Assembly (NCBI GenBank): GCA_000739535.1
Contig: DF820467.1
Location: 1-64,000, forward strand
Reading direction: 5' to 3'
DNA length: 64,000 nucleotides
Source of the DNA: Candidatus Vecturithrix granuli
Lineage (GTDB): Bacteria > Moduliflexota > Moduliflexia > Moduliflexales > Moduliflexaceae
Shown: one piece after another, positions 1 through 7,854 of the stretch
Layout: the number at the start of each line of letters is the position of its first letter
Numbering within the stretch: the first letter of the stretch is position 1
Program-made: the position numbers and the translations under genes
Notes under the pieces: generated by a model
Databases searched by the model: none
Told to the model about the DNA's origin: nothing
The model's input: only the letters and a program-made list of their open reading frames with translations

Positions 1-61
1 CCCCTGAACAGAAAATTTTCATTCGCCGTGGTGCGTTTGCCAAAACGAATGAATAACTCCT

Positions 62-155
62 ATGAAAATACTCGTACCCCGGACACGGATGTCCGGGGTA
101 CGAATGATCAGTCATTTTCATGATGCCGGGTGAACGTGAGCTTCATGACACTCCT
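62..155 (-). repeat. Hairpin element A0 (ATGAAAAT/ATTTTCAT ends) with leader ORF
   Basis: The element is bounded by ATGAAAAT (62-69) and ATTTTCAT (114-121) and encloses a near-perfect hairpin with 12-nt arms at 73-84 and 91-102. Read on the minus strand, an AGGAG at 151-155 precedes a 12-codon leader ORF (146 down to 108). A second AGGAG lies at 57-61, after the hairpin, pointing toward the left edge. A minus-strand gene probably starts just beyond: an ATG at 22-20, or an in-frame TTG at about 43-45, opens a frame that runs off the window. The architecture matches the elements at 28.1, 36.6 and 42.1 kb. Confidence 0.6.
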
Positions 156-282
156 CTGAAACTAGCAGAACCATAGACCTGATTTTCTTTCTATCTTTCC
201 AGGCGATATAGTGAAATGAATCGGACATGTCAAGAAGAATCTTCTGCCAGGCGCTCGCATCAAAAGGAACGGATGAATTGCA

Positions 283-2832
283 TTAAAATTGCGGAATCAA
301 TTCAATATAATCAAGTCGGACTTCCGCTTTCCCGGTCACCTCAACAAAGTATTGCAGATGCCTTTTCTGAAAGGCCGGATTATCAGTCATATCCAGTTCA
401 AAAGGCAGATCAAAAGCATAGTATGTTGCGCTATCAGGGAAATCTCTGCCGGTGAGTTGTAAGCGGGCAAGGGTATGGTATGTATCGGCCGCGACCTTCA
501 GATTTGCTGCGACATCCTCAGTCGCTCCACCAGTGGAACGCAAAACAAATCTGACGATATACCGCCCGGGGCAACACACCGGGAATGAGGGGCCAAAGGT
601 GAGGAGTCCGGGATGACTGCCTTTTTTGGCCACACGAACAAATTGACTTGTGGCCTGTTTGTCTTTAATATGCCGCCCGACATTTCGATACAGATCTTCC
701 CAGATATATCGCTGAGATAAGGCACAACTCTGATCTCGCCGTTTATAGAGAATGACGTTGGCGCTGCGCTCAATTTGAACATAGTACTGTTCCAGAAAAT
801 GCTGTATCTCGCCTTCAGGTATGTCTTTGTTCAGTAAAAGATATGGCCAAAACCTTCCCTGGCCTGCGAGTCTCCGCGCCTCAGGAAATTCGATGAATTC
901 CAGATGAAGGGGGTACAGAACGGAATACTGTTCTGCCATAAGTTCATCAAACGCGGCGATGCTGTTGCAATCGCCTGAATCTGTCAGAAGAGTATGAATA
1001 AGAGGCTGTATACCCCTTTCCTGCCGATATTGTTCGTACAATGTCGAAATGTACGGGAACCTCGCGCTCCCTATAAATAAACTATTCACCGTATGTGCGC
1101 TTAAAAAAATTGCCAGCATGAGGCTCACACTGAGCTTGCAGAAAAAAGAAATACGGGCAGAAAAAATTGGCCGTACTGATAGAAGCGTGACAAGTCCTTT
1201 CGTCCCGATCCAACATAATCCCAAGAGGAGAATCAGCACCGCGCCGTCAGGCTTTGAAGTCGTAAACCAGGCTCCCGTGCTCACACACACGCACTGAAAA
1301 ACGAGGAACCACTCGAACAATTTTCGGTCAGAGAGCATCTTGATCAAGCCAATACACCCGAAGCTTATCAATACCCATATCGCGATCCAGGAGAATCCTT
1401 TCGCCTGAAGCATACCGAGAAATTCCGCGAACATGATTCGAGCTGGACCAACAAAGAGCGCAGAAAGATATTCGCGCCAATACGCATACAGAGGAAGGAA
1501 AGAGAGCAGGTAAAGCCCATCACGGAAAAGTTGGGATTTCTGAGAAATATTGGTCTGCCCTATATGCAGACGATTCACAATCTGCCGGATTCCCTCAAAA
1601 AGGACTATTCCTGCGGGAACAATGAGCATGGCAGGCTCAACCCAGGAGCCAAGGAACAGGAGCAGCACTAACAGCGGAAGCCAGCCATGGCCCCCTTGCT
1701 GATAGAGGAAACGGTAGGCGGTGAAGAGATAGAACAGAAGAAAAAACAGGAGAGAAGCCGCAAATTCCCCCCTGCGACTTAACAGAACGGGATAGATCGA
1801 AAGGCTTACCCAGATGATCACAAATAAGAGTTCCCAGAGAGAGGAGGAGTTTTGAAATTCCTCACCAGAAAGCTCTGAAGCCTGTTTTTTCCAGAGAAAA
1901 CCGAGGAACATCACGGTCAATACGCTGAAAATCGCCGGTACAGTTCGGATCGCAACGGCATAATCCTGGAAAAACTGATAGATCCAGCGAATACACAGCA
2001 AAATACAGACAGAAATTCCTGATTCTGTCTGCTGAAAATACGAACTGAGCCATTTGCTATGCCGGGCTTCTTCGACATTCAAGGCGGAAACAATCTGAAA
2101 TTCTTGCGCGGAAAATTCGTAAGCCCCGATGTCATAGATTCGTAATCCCCACCCGATAAGCATTACGATGAGCATAACACTTGACAGAATAATATAGTCG
2201 CGACGCCCAGAGCTTGTTCGGAAAAACGTAAGCATGAAAACCCCTCCAATCGCAAAGAGGGTGCCTACAATCCAAAAAATCAGGCTGGAACGCTCAAACT
2301 GCCAGGGAACGATTGGTTGAAAGAGATACAATTCACTAATGACCCAGCGAATACGTTTCGACGTGGTTGACGCATGGATCACTTGCAAATAGCGAACATT
2401 TTCCCGGGCCGGGAAAATAATGGCAAAGAAAGATTGGTAGGTGATCTCTCTGGTAGGAACAACTGTCTGCCATTGTTCTCCATCGAGAGAGGTTTTGACG
2501 ACCCAATGAACCGGATGGCCTCCTTTTTGCTCGCCCAGATCAAAAAGAATCGCGTTGATTGTGGTCGGCGTGCCCATGTCAACTTGAAAAAAAATTCCAC
2601 TAGTGACTGGAACGTAAGACGTCCAATAGGTTTCCAGATCTTTATCAATCGCAAATTTTGCGCCGGCTTTGCTATAATTGGAGCTGACTTTCCAATTCGA
2701 TTTATTTTTTAAGGGCCGCCAATTCTTTTCATTGATTGCGAATAACAGCAATAAAACTACGAGAAGAGCAAATAATCCGTAAACGATGCTACGCCGGGGC
2801 TGCCTTATGATCCAATGAATTGCAGTGTACAT
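283..2832 (-). CDS. GT39-like polytopic membrane protein with discoidin domain
   Basis: This 849-residue protein starts with one membrane helix (about residues 14-33). A discoidin (F5/8 type C)-like carbohydrate-binding domain follows at about 45-172, with the typical DLETYWTS and later STTSKRIRWVISELYLFQP segments. About ten further membrane helices lie between roughly 185 and 590. The stretch AIRTVPAIFSVLTV resembles GT39/PMT_2 enzymes, which transfer sugars from polyprenyl-phosphate donors outside the cytoplasmic membrane. A soluble C-terminal part ends in the LTFGP beta-sandwich-like module (about 742-849) shared with three other proteins here. The start at 2832 follows GAGTAGCT. It lies 20 nt downstream of the TolB-like lipoprotein gene, so the two are probably one operon. 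The donor and acceptor cannot be read from sequence, and the fold assignment is weaker than for the 7855-10317 protein. Confidence 0.75.
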   Translation of the reverse strand: MYTAIHWIIRQPRRSIVYGLFALLVVLLLLFAINEKNWRPLKNKSNWKVSSNYSKAGAKFAIDKDLETYWTSYVPVTSGIFFQVDMGTPTTINAILFDLGEQKGGHPVHWVVKTSLDGEQWQTVVPTREITYQSFFAIIFPARENVRYLQVIHASTTSKRIRWVISELYLFQPIVPWQFERSSLIFWIVGTLFAIGGVFMLTFFRTSSGRRDYIILSSVMLIVMLIGWGLRIYDIGAYEFSAQEFQIVSALNVEEARHSKWLSSYFQQTESGISVCILLCIRWIYQFFQDYAVAIRTVPAIFSVLTVMFLGFLWKKQASELSGEEFQNSSSLWELLFVIIWVSLSIYPVLLSRRGEFAASLLFFLLFYLFTAYRFLYQQGGHGWLPLLVLLLFLGSWVEPAMLIVPAGIVLFEGIRQIVNRLHIGQTNISQKSQLFRDGLYLLSFLPLYAYWREYLSALFVGPARIMFAEFLGMLQAKGFSWIAIWVLISFGCIGLIKMLSDRKLFEWFLVFQCVCVSTGAWFTTSKPDGAVLILLLGLCWIGTKGLVTLLSVRPIFSARISFFCKLSVSLMLAIFLSAHTVNSLFIGSARFPYISTLYEQYRQERGIQPLIHTLLTDSGDCNSIAAFDELMAEQYSVLYPLHLEFIEFPEARRLAGQGRFWPYLLLNKDIPEGEIQHFLEQYYVQIERSANVILYKRRDQSCALSQRYIWEDLYRNVGRHIKDKQATSQFVRVAKKGSHPGLLTFGPSFPVCCPGRYIVRFVLRSTGGATEDVAANLKVAADTYHTLARLQLTGRDFPDSATYYAFDLPFELDMTDNPAFQKRHLQYFVEVTGKAEVRLDYIELIPQF

Positions 2833-2851
2833 AGCTACTCTTTAAACAAGA

Positions 2852-3805
2852 TCACTGTGTTGGCAACCACCAATCAGGAAAGGCATCAAGCGCAGGATGA
2901 TCGGTCAGTTGCAGGTGTTGTTTTCCGTCAGCGGTCATCACATAAATTTCCCAATTTCCGCTGTGCGCCTCCGGGCCTTTGGCATAGGCAATATAGCGTC
3001 CATCCGGCGACCAGGCCGGATAGTAATCATAGTATGCTTCATCGGTTGTAAGCCGCGTCTTTGTACTTGCATCCGATGGCATAACCCAGATCTCACCTTT
3101 GCCGTCGCCTTCTTTTGAAACAAAGGCGATGTGAGTGCTGTCCGGCGACCAATCCGGACGGCATGCGCCGTGACCATCGGTCAGGCGGCGATCATTGCTG
3201 CCATCCACATCCATCACATACACATTCCAGCCTAAATAGCGATTGCCGGTATAGGCGATGCGCGTGCCATCCGGCGACCATGCCGGAATGCCATTTTTGC
3301 CGATAGTATCGGTAAGTTGGGTCACATCACTCCCATCCGCATTCATCACAAACACTTCCATTGACCCTTTTCGATCAGAATGAAACACGATGCGCGTGCC
3401 ATCCGGTGACCATGCCGGATCTTCATCATTGGCCGGATCATTGGTGATCTGGCGTTGATTGCTGCCATCAGCATCCATGACATAAATGTCAAAATTGCCA
3501 TTGCGGTTTGATTTAAAGGCGATCTGCTGCCCATCCGGGGACCAGACCGGATACTCATCATCCGATTTATCGTGAGTCAATTGCACAAGATCGCTGCCAT
3601 CGGCGTTCATCACATAGATGTCCACGTTGCCGCTTCGGTCGGATTGAAACACAATCTTTCCGGAAAGCTCCTGTAAGAGTGTTGTATTGGTCAAAGCCGG
3701 CGGCTCTGATTCGACCGCTTTGACGGTGGACTGTTTCTCCCGACATCCCGGCATGAACCACAGAGCTGACAGCAGCGCGACGATACAAATACGTCTATAT
3801 TTCAT
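2852..3805 (-). CDS. TolB-like PD40 beta-propeller lipoprotein
   Basis: The 317-residue product has a lipoprotein signal peptide ending LWFMPGC, so it is predicted to be acylated at Cys21. It then carries about six PD40/WD40-like blades, each with a version of IYVMNADGSD, QLT and WSPDG. This is the propeller of TolB and related periplasmic proteins, but the TolB N-terminal domain is missing. The start is supported by AGGAG eight bases before ATG. It is the first gene of a probable pair with the GT39-like protein downstream. Likely a periplasmic protein- or glycan-binding scaffold; no catalytic residues are seen. Internal DNA repetition reflects the blades. Confidence 0.85.
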   Translation of the reverse strand: MKYRRICIVALLSALWFMPGCREKQSTVKAVESEPPALTNTTLLQELSGKIVFQSDRSGNVDIYVMNADGSDLVQLTHDKSDDEYPVWSPDGQQIAFKSNRNGNFDIYVMDADGSNQRQITNDPANDEDPAWSPDGTRIVFHSDRKGSMEVFVMNADGSDVTQLTDTIGKNGIPAWSPDGTRIAYTGNRYLGWNVYVMDVDGSNDRRLTDGHGACRPDWSPDSTHIAFVSKEGDGKGEIWVMPSDASTKTRLTTDEAYYDYYPAWSPDGRYIAYAKGPEAHSGNWEIYVMTADGKQHLQLTDHPALDAFPDWWLPTQ

Positions 3806-4095
3806 AAGGACTACTCCTTCGCATACTTTATTGTGTTAAGTAATGATAAATTGATCTTTCTGATTTTTACGTGTTATTTTGGAATCATGCTTTCGAATAA
3901 ACAGGCATTATTGAACAGTCGTTTCTTGTCAAGGCTTTTCAATCTGAGAATATTTCTGAAAAAATCTGTTCATCCACTCTTGTAAGTTATTTTCTGACCG
4001 CAAACTTCTTGACGAAATACTCCTTGTTATAGTGTTTGTCAGAATAAGAGCAATGGAGTGTAATCTGAATGTGTGTAACCTTGAGGTCAATGTCT

Positions 4096-4782
4096 ATGAA
4101 ATTATCAGTTGTGATACCGGTATATAATGAGATTCAGACAATTCACGAGATTATTCGGCGCGTTCAGAGTGTGCAGATCGAAAAAGAAATCATTATTGTT
4201 GATGATTATTCCACCGATGGCACCCGCGAATATCTGCAAACCCTGCGAGCAGACCATATTCAGGTGTTTTTTCATGAAAAAAACCAGGGAAAAGGCGCGG
4301 CCTTACACACAGGGTTTGCACACGTTTCTGGGGATGTGGTAGTGATTCAGGATGCTGATCTGGAATACAATCCCCAAGAATATCATCTTTTGCTCAAACT
4401 GATTGTGGAGGGGCGGGCTGATGTGGTGTACGGGTCAAGATTTCTCACCGGATCAGAACGGCGCATTCTGCTTTTCTGGCATTCCTTAGGCAACAAATTG
4501 TTGACCTTTCTTTCAAACATGATTACTGATCTCAATCTGACCGATATGGAAACCTGCTATAAAATGTTCAAAGCTGATATTCTCAAAACCATGCGGCTTG
4601 AACAACAGGGCTTTGGTTTTGAACCTGAATTTACAGTCAAAGTGGCGAAGCAGCGCCTCCGTATTTATGAAGTCGGAATTTCTTATCATGGCCGCGATTA
4701 TTCTGAAGGAAAGAAAATCGGTTGGAAAGACGGAGTGGCTGTGTTATGGTATCTCGTGAAATATCGTTTTTTTGCAGATTAA
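4096..4782 (+). CDS. GT2 glycosyltransferase, dolichyl-phosphate-sugar-synthase (DPM1/GtrB) type
   Basis: The protein is about 228 residues with a GT-A fold. It begins LSVVIPVYNE and carries IIVDDYSTDGT for nucleotide binding, then DADLEYNP as the DxD-like metal site and YGSRFL and ETCYKMF further on. The family transfers a sugar from a nucleotide donor to polyprenyl phosphate, making substrate for GT39/GT-C enzymes such as those encoded nearby. I prefer the ATG at 4096, nine bases after GAGG, over the longer frame starting at 4069. No C-terminal membrane segment is visible, so the protein is soluble or peripheral. A terminator hairpin follows directly. Confidence 0.9.
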   Translation: MKLSVVIPVYNEIQTIHEIIRRVQSVQIEKEIIIVDDYSTDGTREYLQTLRADHIQVFFHEKNQGKGAALHTGFAHVSGDVVVIQDADLEYNPQEYHLLLKLIVEGRADVVYGSRFLTGSERRILLFWHSLGNKLLTFLSNMITDLNLTDMETCYKMFKADILKTMRLEQQGFGFEPEFTVKVAKQRLRIYEVGISYHGRDYSEGKKIGWKDGVAVLWYLVKYRFFAD

Positions 4783-4797
4783 AAAGAACAACATTGT

Positions 4798-4831
4798 AAA
4801 AACCAGGTTTCTTGAAGAAACCTGGTTTTTT
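4798..4831. terminator. Bidirectional intrinsic terminator, GAAACC-type repeat
   Basis: The arms AAAAACCAGGTTTC (4798-4811) and GAAACCTGGTTTTT (4817-4830) close a five-base loop, with A- and T-tracts on both sides. It lies between the convergent GT2 gene and the lipoprotein gene. Five more members of this hairpin family occur in the window. Confidence 0.85.
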
Positions 4832-4860
4832 GTCACGAGGATGACAGGAGCACCAGATTG

Positions 4861-5712
4861 TTATTCATACGAGATGCGCAGCCGCAGGAACCTGGTTAAG
4901 GCCCCTTCCCCTAAAAATATGCGTGAAGGTTCTCGATTGCCCAACACAAACGTCACATTATGGCGGCCTGACATCGTGTATGGCGCGGTTGCTGAGCGAG
5001 AGCGATAACTATCAATATATAACCGAGCGGAGTTTCCCTGAGTAATAACTTCAAACTGGTGTTGTTCACTGCCCCAGTTGTTCATAGAGTACTGGCCGGC
5101 TAAATCGCGATGCGTGATCAGCCAGGCGGCGCCATCGGCTCTCATATCAGCGCGATCGCCTAAAATCACTCGAAAAAGTCCGCCGCCGCGATATTCCCGG
5201 TCCATCCGTTGCAGTGAGAGATAGTAGGTGCCGCTATTTTCTGCCATTGTAAATAAACTCACCTTCCCGCCATTATTCTCAGATTTATTCCAGTTGGGAA
5301 TATTTCCTTCAATCTCAAATTCAATCTTGAGCTTTTTCGAAACGTCAACCGAGAGCGGGAATTTGATGCCGCCCGTGGAAGATGGGGAGAATTGTCCATC
5401 GCTAAAAGTTCCGCCGACAACCGACCCTTTATATTTGGCGACATACTCCGACGTCATTGCTGGTAAACACAAAAGTTCGGATCCATCACAATAACCGGTA
5501 TCATCTCCTGAAGTTACCTCTTTTCCAGTTTCGCTTTCACTGGGTTGGGATTCACTCGAAGGTGTATCGGAAGTTGAGGGAGTTTCAGAAGCACTCGAGG
5601 CTTCATCCGAGGTAGAGTCGGCGGGTTCGGTAGGAAAATCGCGACAACTCACTATGCCTGCTATAAGAAACCCACAAAACACAAGCCAATACCATGATCT
5701 TGAAAATTTCAT
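4861..5712 (-). CDS. Secreted lipoprotein with LamG/concanavalin-like domain
   Basis: The 283-residue protein has a lipobox ending AGIVSC and a Ser/Thr/Glu-rich linker of about 40 residues (repeated SETPSTSDTP-like text). A globular domain of about 200 residues follows. That domain aligns by eye along its whole length with residues 543-748 of the 10412-12658 protein, sharing GGKVSLF, REYRGGGLFRVI and the final LRLRISYE / CFKIEYL. The beta-rich pattern suggests a jelly-roll glycan-binding or polysaccharide-lyase-like fold; the catalytic status is unknown. The ATG at 5712, seven bases after GAGGAG, is preferred to an upstream TTG. Probably an outer-membrane-anchored glycan-binding protein. Confidence 0.75.
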   Translation of the reverse strand: MKFSRSWYWLVFCGFLIAGIVSCRDFPTEPADSTSDEASSASETPSTSDTPSSESQPSESETGKEVTSGDDTGYCDGSELLCLPAMTSEYVAKYKGSVVGGTFSDGQFSPSSTGGIKFPLSVDVSKKLKIEFEIEGNIPNWNKSENNGGKVSLFTMAENSGTYYLSLQRMDREYRGGGLFRVILGDRADMRADGAAWLITHRDLAGQYSMNNWGSEQHQFEVITQGNSARLYIDSYRSRSATAPYTMSGRHNVTFVLGNREPSRIFLGEGALTRFLRLRISYE

Positions 5713-5741
5713 AACCGTTCTCCTCTTCAAATCTCTTCCGG

Positions 5742-5853
5742 GTAGTGGTTAAATAGTAAGTGATGCCCGCTCGTTGAGCGAAGTCGAAACGAGCCGCTCG
5801 CTGTTCCCTTCGACTTCGCTCAGGGAACGCATCATTTACCATTTAACCACTAT
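5742..5853. repeat. MITE-like palindromic element C1 (complete)
   Basis: About 112 bp with imperfect terminal inverted repeats of about 25 bp: GTAGTGGTTAAATAGTAA at the left, and the complement of GTGGTTAAATGGTAA at the right. Internal palindromes surround CTCGTTGAGCGAAGTCGAAA and CCCTTCGACTTCGCTCAGGG. A second copy containing only the left half is at 38054-38120. It has no coding capacity. Confidence 0.8.
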
Positions 5854-5984
5854 CCTCTTCCGCTATGATTAACATCACAGAGAATGAATGTTTTTTCGTT
5901 TTTAATGTCAACTGTGAAAAACTGTGGGTTTGACGAAAGGAAGAGAAGAAAGTTTAAAAACCTTTGGGGCTTACAACACGTTTT

Positions 5985-6013
5985 GCCTGACAGGGTTGAA
6001 CACCCTGTCAGGC
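5985..6013. terminator. Hairpin of the CCTGACAGG family
   Basis: Perfect 12-nt arms GCCTGACAGGGT (5985-5996) and ACCCTGTCAGGC (6002-6013) with loop TGAAC, placed just downstream of the SGNH gene stop. A cousin (CCCGACAGGTT arms) lies at 49533-49559. There is no long T-tract, so this is a repeat or weak terminator, not a certain one. Confidence 0.5.
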
Positions 6014-6025
6014 GTTCTCTCGCAC

Positions 6026-7177
6026 TTACCGCACGAGGCCGTTTCGCGTTAAGGCTTTATACCAGGATTGAGCGAGTAACTTGTACCCTTTGTCGTTAAA
6101 ATGGAGTTTGTCCACAAAGAGAGAGTTGCCGCCATGTGACAGGATCATATCGTAAGTATCCAACACAATCACCCCTCGTCTGGACGCTTCGTGAGAAATT
6201 TGTGCGTTTATCTCTTCAATATCTTCATTAGCCCACGCATATTCACCTCCCGAGTGGGCCGGCGGAATGGTACTCAGCACGGGCGTCACCCCGGCACCAA
6301 GAGCCATATCTAACATAGCAGCGATATTGGAACGGGTATGACAATCATCACCCGGGCAGGTTCTGGGATTAACAATATCATTTGTCCCAATCATGAGCAA
6401 CACAATATGTGCTCCTCTGATTGCCGAAAGAAAGCGAGAGTTGGTGGAAGGAGATTTTTCTCCGGGAACGCCTTTATTATAGACAATCACATCGTACCCA
6501 TCATTGACAAGCATGGATTCCAGCATGGCCGGATAGCCTCCCACGGCTGAGCCATAGCCATAAGTAATACTATCGCCGACCGCAACGATAATGGTTTGTT
6601 TTCCGGTCGGCGTAGGATGGGGAAGCGTCCCGGGATCCACAGGCTCGGGAGTTGGGACAATTACCAGGGGATCCGGCGTCGGCGTAACGGTCGGGGTGGG
6701 TCGCGGCGTCGGCGTAACGGTCGGGGTGGGGGTCGGAGCCGCCAGCATTCCCCCTGTGATGAGCATCATGGTGCCGAACGAACGGTCCATGTCAAATACA
6801 GCGTTCTCAAAAAGCTCTATGGCCTGCGCTGTTGGCGCAGAGTTATCTATAATTGTTCCCTTTTGGAGTGAGACTTCATACACGTCTTCACCTTTTGCGA
6901 ATTCAGCTACCAGTACGGCGGGTTCCGTTAAACGAAATAGCAATTCAAACGTTCCGGAGGTTGTGGTGTATGCCAGTCGGTAATCGCCTGTTTGAGGAAT
7001 ATTGATTTGAAATGTGCGATCTTCTTTTGTGGCAAAATATTCGTTCGAAATCGCCGCTTTCGTGTGAATATTTTGAATCTGTCCAGGGTTTACCGGATCG
7101 CTGCTGTCATCATTGCAGCTAACGCCTATAACAACAACCAACAGGATCGCGATAATCCATTGTAAAATATGTTTCAT
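6026..7177 (-). CDS. SGNH/GDSL hydrolase lipoprotein with TP-rich linker
   Basis: The 383-residue protein has a lipoprotein signal ending VVIGVSC and a beta-rich N-terminal domain (about 30-145). A Thr-Pro linker of about 40 residues follows, containing a duplicated PTPTVTPTP unit that is also visible as a DNA repeat around 6676-6735. The SGNH hydrolase domain runs from about 190 to 383. Block I is GDSITYGYG, block III is GTND, and the catalytic Asp-His pair sits in DKLHFND. The family removes acyl or acetyl groups from glycans or lipids. A close relative is encoded at 19519-20289. The protein probably deacetylates cell-surface polysaccharide. Confidence 0.9.
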   Translation of the reverse strand: MKHILQWIIAILLVVVIGVSCNDDSSDPVNPGQIQNIHTKAAISNEYFATKEDRTFQINIPQTGDYRLAYTTTSGTFELLFRLTEPAVLVAEFAKGEDVYEVSLQKGTIIDNSAPTAQAIELFENAVFDMDRSFGTMMLITGGMLAAPTPTPTVTPTPRPTPTVTPTPDPLVIVPTPEPVDPGTLPHPTPTGKQTIIVAVGDSITYGYGSAVGGYPAMLESMLVNDGYDVIVYNKGVPGEKSPSTNSRFLSAIRGAHIVLLMIGTNDIVNPRTCPGDDCHTRSNIAAMLDMALGAGVTPVLSTIPPAHSGGEYAWANEDIEEINAQISHEASRRGVIVLDTYDMILSHGGNSLFVDKLHFNDKGYKLLAQSWYKALTRNGLVR

Positions 7178-7393
7178 ACATTATGTCTCCTATCTCTCTA
7201 TCATGTTGATTCTTGCACAAACCTCTTTCTTTCTAAAATGTATTTTGCTTATGCGATACAGGGTTTCTGTCAAGGCAAATTTCATTGTCCGGAAAGAAAA
7301 AAACTTTCATGAAAGTGAGGCTGTTATTTAGGAATACATCGAATCCCGGTTACTGCAAAAATTATTACGGGCACCTTGTCAAAAAAATAATCC

Positions 7394-7423
7394 TTGACAG
7401 AGTTTTCCACAAACCTCTACAAA
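7394..7423 (+). promoter_or_regulatory. Sigma70-type promoter
   Basis: TTGACA (7394-7399) and TACAAA (7418-7423) are separated by 18 bases. The promoter would serve the LAB_N - GT39 genes from about 145 bp upstream. The rest of the 7178-7570 gap holds no convincing gene. Confidence 0.45.
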
Positions 7424-7570
7424 ATCTTGAGCATTGCGTGATGAGCTTGCGCAGAACACTATATTTAATTCTCAGACGCAGATACGGCGTGATGGTTGAA
7501 CCCCGAACTCTGATTAGCGATAGTATGCGTGTCAGGAACTTTTGAAGAACACAAGGAAGAATGGTAAAGT

Positions 7571-7840
7571 ATGGATACGTGGATGATTATTGGATTTGTC
7601 GCCCAGGGAATGTTTTTTGGTCGTTTTTTCATTCAATGGATCGTTTCTGAATATAAAGGCGAAAGTACGGTGCCTTTGTCTTTCTGGATTTTCAGCGTCC
7701 TGGGAGGGGGCCTCCTGCTGTTATATGCGATTCATCGAAAAGATCCTGTCTTTATCTTTGGTCAGGCAGGCGGATTGGTGATCTATCTTCGAAACCTCAT
7801 GCTGATTTACAAGAACAAACAAAAAGCAAAAACTGCGTAA
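7571..7840 (+). CDS. LAB_N (lipid-A-disaccharide synthase N-terminal domain) small membrane protein
   Basis: The 89-residue protein consists of a LAB_N domain (PF07578 type): three membrane helices with FGRFFIQWIVSE, the STVPLSFWIFS motif and GQAGGLVIYLRNLMLI. Free-standing LAB_N proteins often sit beside polyprenyl-phosphate GT2 and GT39 genes and are thought to help envelope sugar or lipid handling; their reaction is not established. The stop is 14 bp before the GT39 start, so the two are co-transcribed. Confidence 0.88.
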   Translation: MDTWMIIGFVAQGMFFGRFFIQWIVSEYKGESTVPLSFWIFSVLGGGLLLLYAIHRKDPVFIFGQAGGLVIYLRNLMLIYKNKQKAKTA

Positions 7841-7854
7841 GGAGTGGCTCGATT

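Noticed and set aside
216-455. 79-codon plus-strand frame at the left edge
   Set aside because: It is antisense to the 849-residue GT39-like protein's C-terminus and spans its stop; nothing supports coding.
3115-3306. Regular spacing in the TolB-like genes that could suggest a CRISPR or satellite array
   Set aside because: The period of about 126 bp encodes PD40 blades with conserved WSPDG and MDADGS text; protein repetition explains it.
6591-6983. Antisense 130-codon frame opposite the SGNH lipoprotein, with VGVG repeats
   Set aside because: It is the shadow of the Thr-Pro linker of the real gene on the minus strand.
7285-7545. 86-codon frame upstream of the LAB_N gene
   Set aside because: It overlaps the TTGACA/TACAAA promoter, has no ribosome site and has no recognisable composition or motif.
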